From the NCBI RefSeq assembly GCF_009827315.1, contig NZ_WTYF01000004.1, forward strand, positions 1,426,001 through 1,490,000: a stretch of DNA of 64,000 bases. Direction: 5' to 3'. This DNA comes from Qipengyuania gaetbuli (lineage in GTDB: Bacteria; Pseudomonadota; Alphaproteobacteria; Sphingomonadales; Sphingomonadaceae). This document shows positions 63,831 to 64,000 of this stretch, in pieces (the stretch's first letter is position 1; each line of letters begins with the position of its first letter). The notes under the pieces were generated by a model. That model was not told the DNA's origin. It ran no database searches and saw nothing but the letters and a program-made list of their open reading frames with translations. The position numbers and the translations under genes are program-made.

Positions 63831-64000
63831 TCAGGCGGCTTCGTCCGCCGCGTCGAGGCCATAGGCGGTGTGGAGCACGCGCACGGCGAGTTCGGTCTCG
63901 TCCTCGTCGATCATCACGCTGACCTTGATTTCCGAGGTGGTGATGGCCTGGATGTTGATCCCGCGGTCGGCCAGCGCCTGGAACATGGTCGCGGCGACGC
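63831..64000 (-). CDS. lysC: Aspartate kinase, C-terminal part (start outside window)
   Basis: The minus-strand frame is open to the window edge and ends at a TGA (63831-63833). The 56 visible residues contain [29 protein letters not shown], and [11 protein letters not shown] near the C-terminus, the ACT domain that closes alphaproteobacterial aspartate kinases and binds lysine and threonine as feedback inhibitors. It is the first gene of the group running toward purT. Confidence 0.92.
   Translation of the reverse strand, partial: VAATMFQALADRGINIQAITTSEIKVSVMIDEDETELAVRVLHTAYGLDAADEAA

Overview
The window looks like ordinary chromosome of an alphaproteobacterium of the order Sphingomonadales, most probably family Erythrobacteraceae. 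This is inferred from the gene content (SspB-type ClpXP adaptor, UPF0262 protein, NodT-type outer-membrane lipoproteins, ExoD, NDUFA9-like protein, DUF3604 lipoprotein), from the high GC content, and from dense operons with many ATGA and TAATG overlaps. I see no insertion sequence, integrase, prophage, CRISPR array or rRNA. One tRNA gene, tRNA-Leu(CAG), is present. The window begins inside an ATP-grasp gene and ends inside lysC (aspartate kinase).

Layout. 1-1.6 kb: ATP-grasp C-terminus, PilZ protein, J-domain protein and a tiny secreted peptide. 1.6-6.0 kb: the Tol-Pal envelope cluster ybgC-tolQ-tolR-tolA-tolB-pal on the minus strand. 6.1-9.5 kb: a histidine cluster hisB-hisH-hisA-hisF-hisE followed by a HIT-family gene. 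9.6-11.3 kb: sspB, a small hypothetical gene and gmk. 11.35-14.6 kb: the classical rpmH-rnpA-yidD-yidC-engB cluster with recognisable terminators. 14.8-26.5 kb: mixed genes, including comM (yifB), a serpin lipoprotein, an HxlR regulator, a short rpmJ, galE, an M14-like carboxypeptidase, an S66 peptidase, cdd and a degenerate GH25 lysozyme. 26.5-34.1 kb: UPF0262, dnaB, a phospholipase D-like protein, rpoZ, a DUF3667 protein and ftsH.

34.1-39.2 kb holds a TetR-controlled tripartite ABC efflux operon (FtsX-type permease, ATPase, HlyD adaptor, NodT outer-membrane factor), with two tandem palindromic operators in the divergent promoter. 39.1-42.8 kb holds a tightly overlapping three-gene cassette (DUF3604 lipoprotein, parvulin-like PPIase, HupE/UreJ membrane protein) of unknown function. 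42.8-52.5 kb is mostly acyl-CoA and amino-acid metabolism: MaoC, aldehyde dehydrogenase, CaiB/BaiF CoA-transferase, phosphotransferase plus acyl-CoA dehydrogenase, kbl-tdh for threonine breakdown, and moaA for molybdopterin. 52.7-58.3 kb: tRNA-Leu, NDUFA9-like protein, a Tat-exported dienelactone hydrolase, a lipoprotein PQQ alcohol dehydrogenase fused to cytochrome c, a small phosphatase-like protein and purU.

58.4-64 kb: a trimeric-autotransporter-like adhesin with a tandem-repeat stalk, an AT-rich spacer with a small divergent winged-helix gene, a nitronate monooxygenase-like enzyme, and a lysC-methyltransferase-purT operon. PurU (which makes formate) and PurT (which uses it) lie within 6 kb of each other.

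Most of the window is well-understood housekeeping. The parts most worth following up are the DUF3604/PPIase/HupE cassette, the GH25 homologue lacking its catalytic acids, the serpin lipoprotein, the tandem TetR operators, the paired TGACGTCA palindromes, and the adhesin locus.
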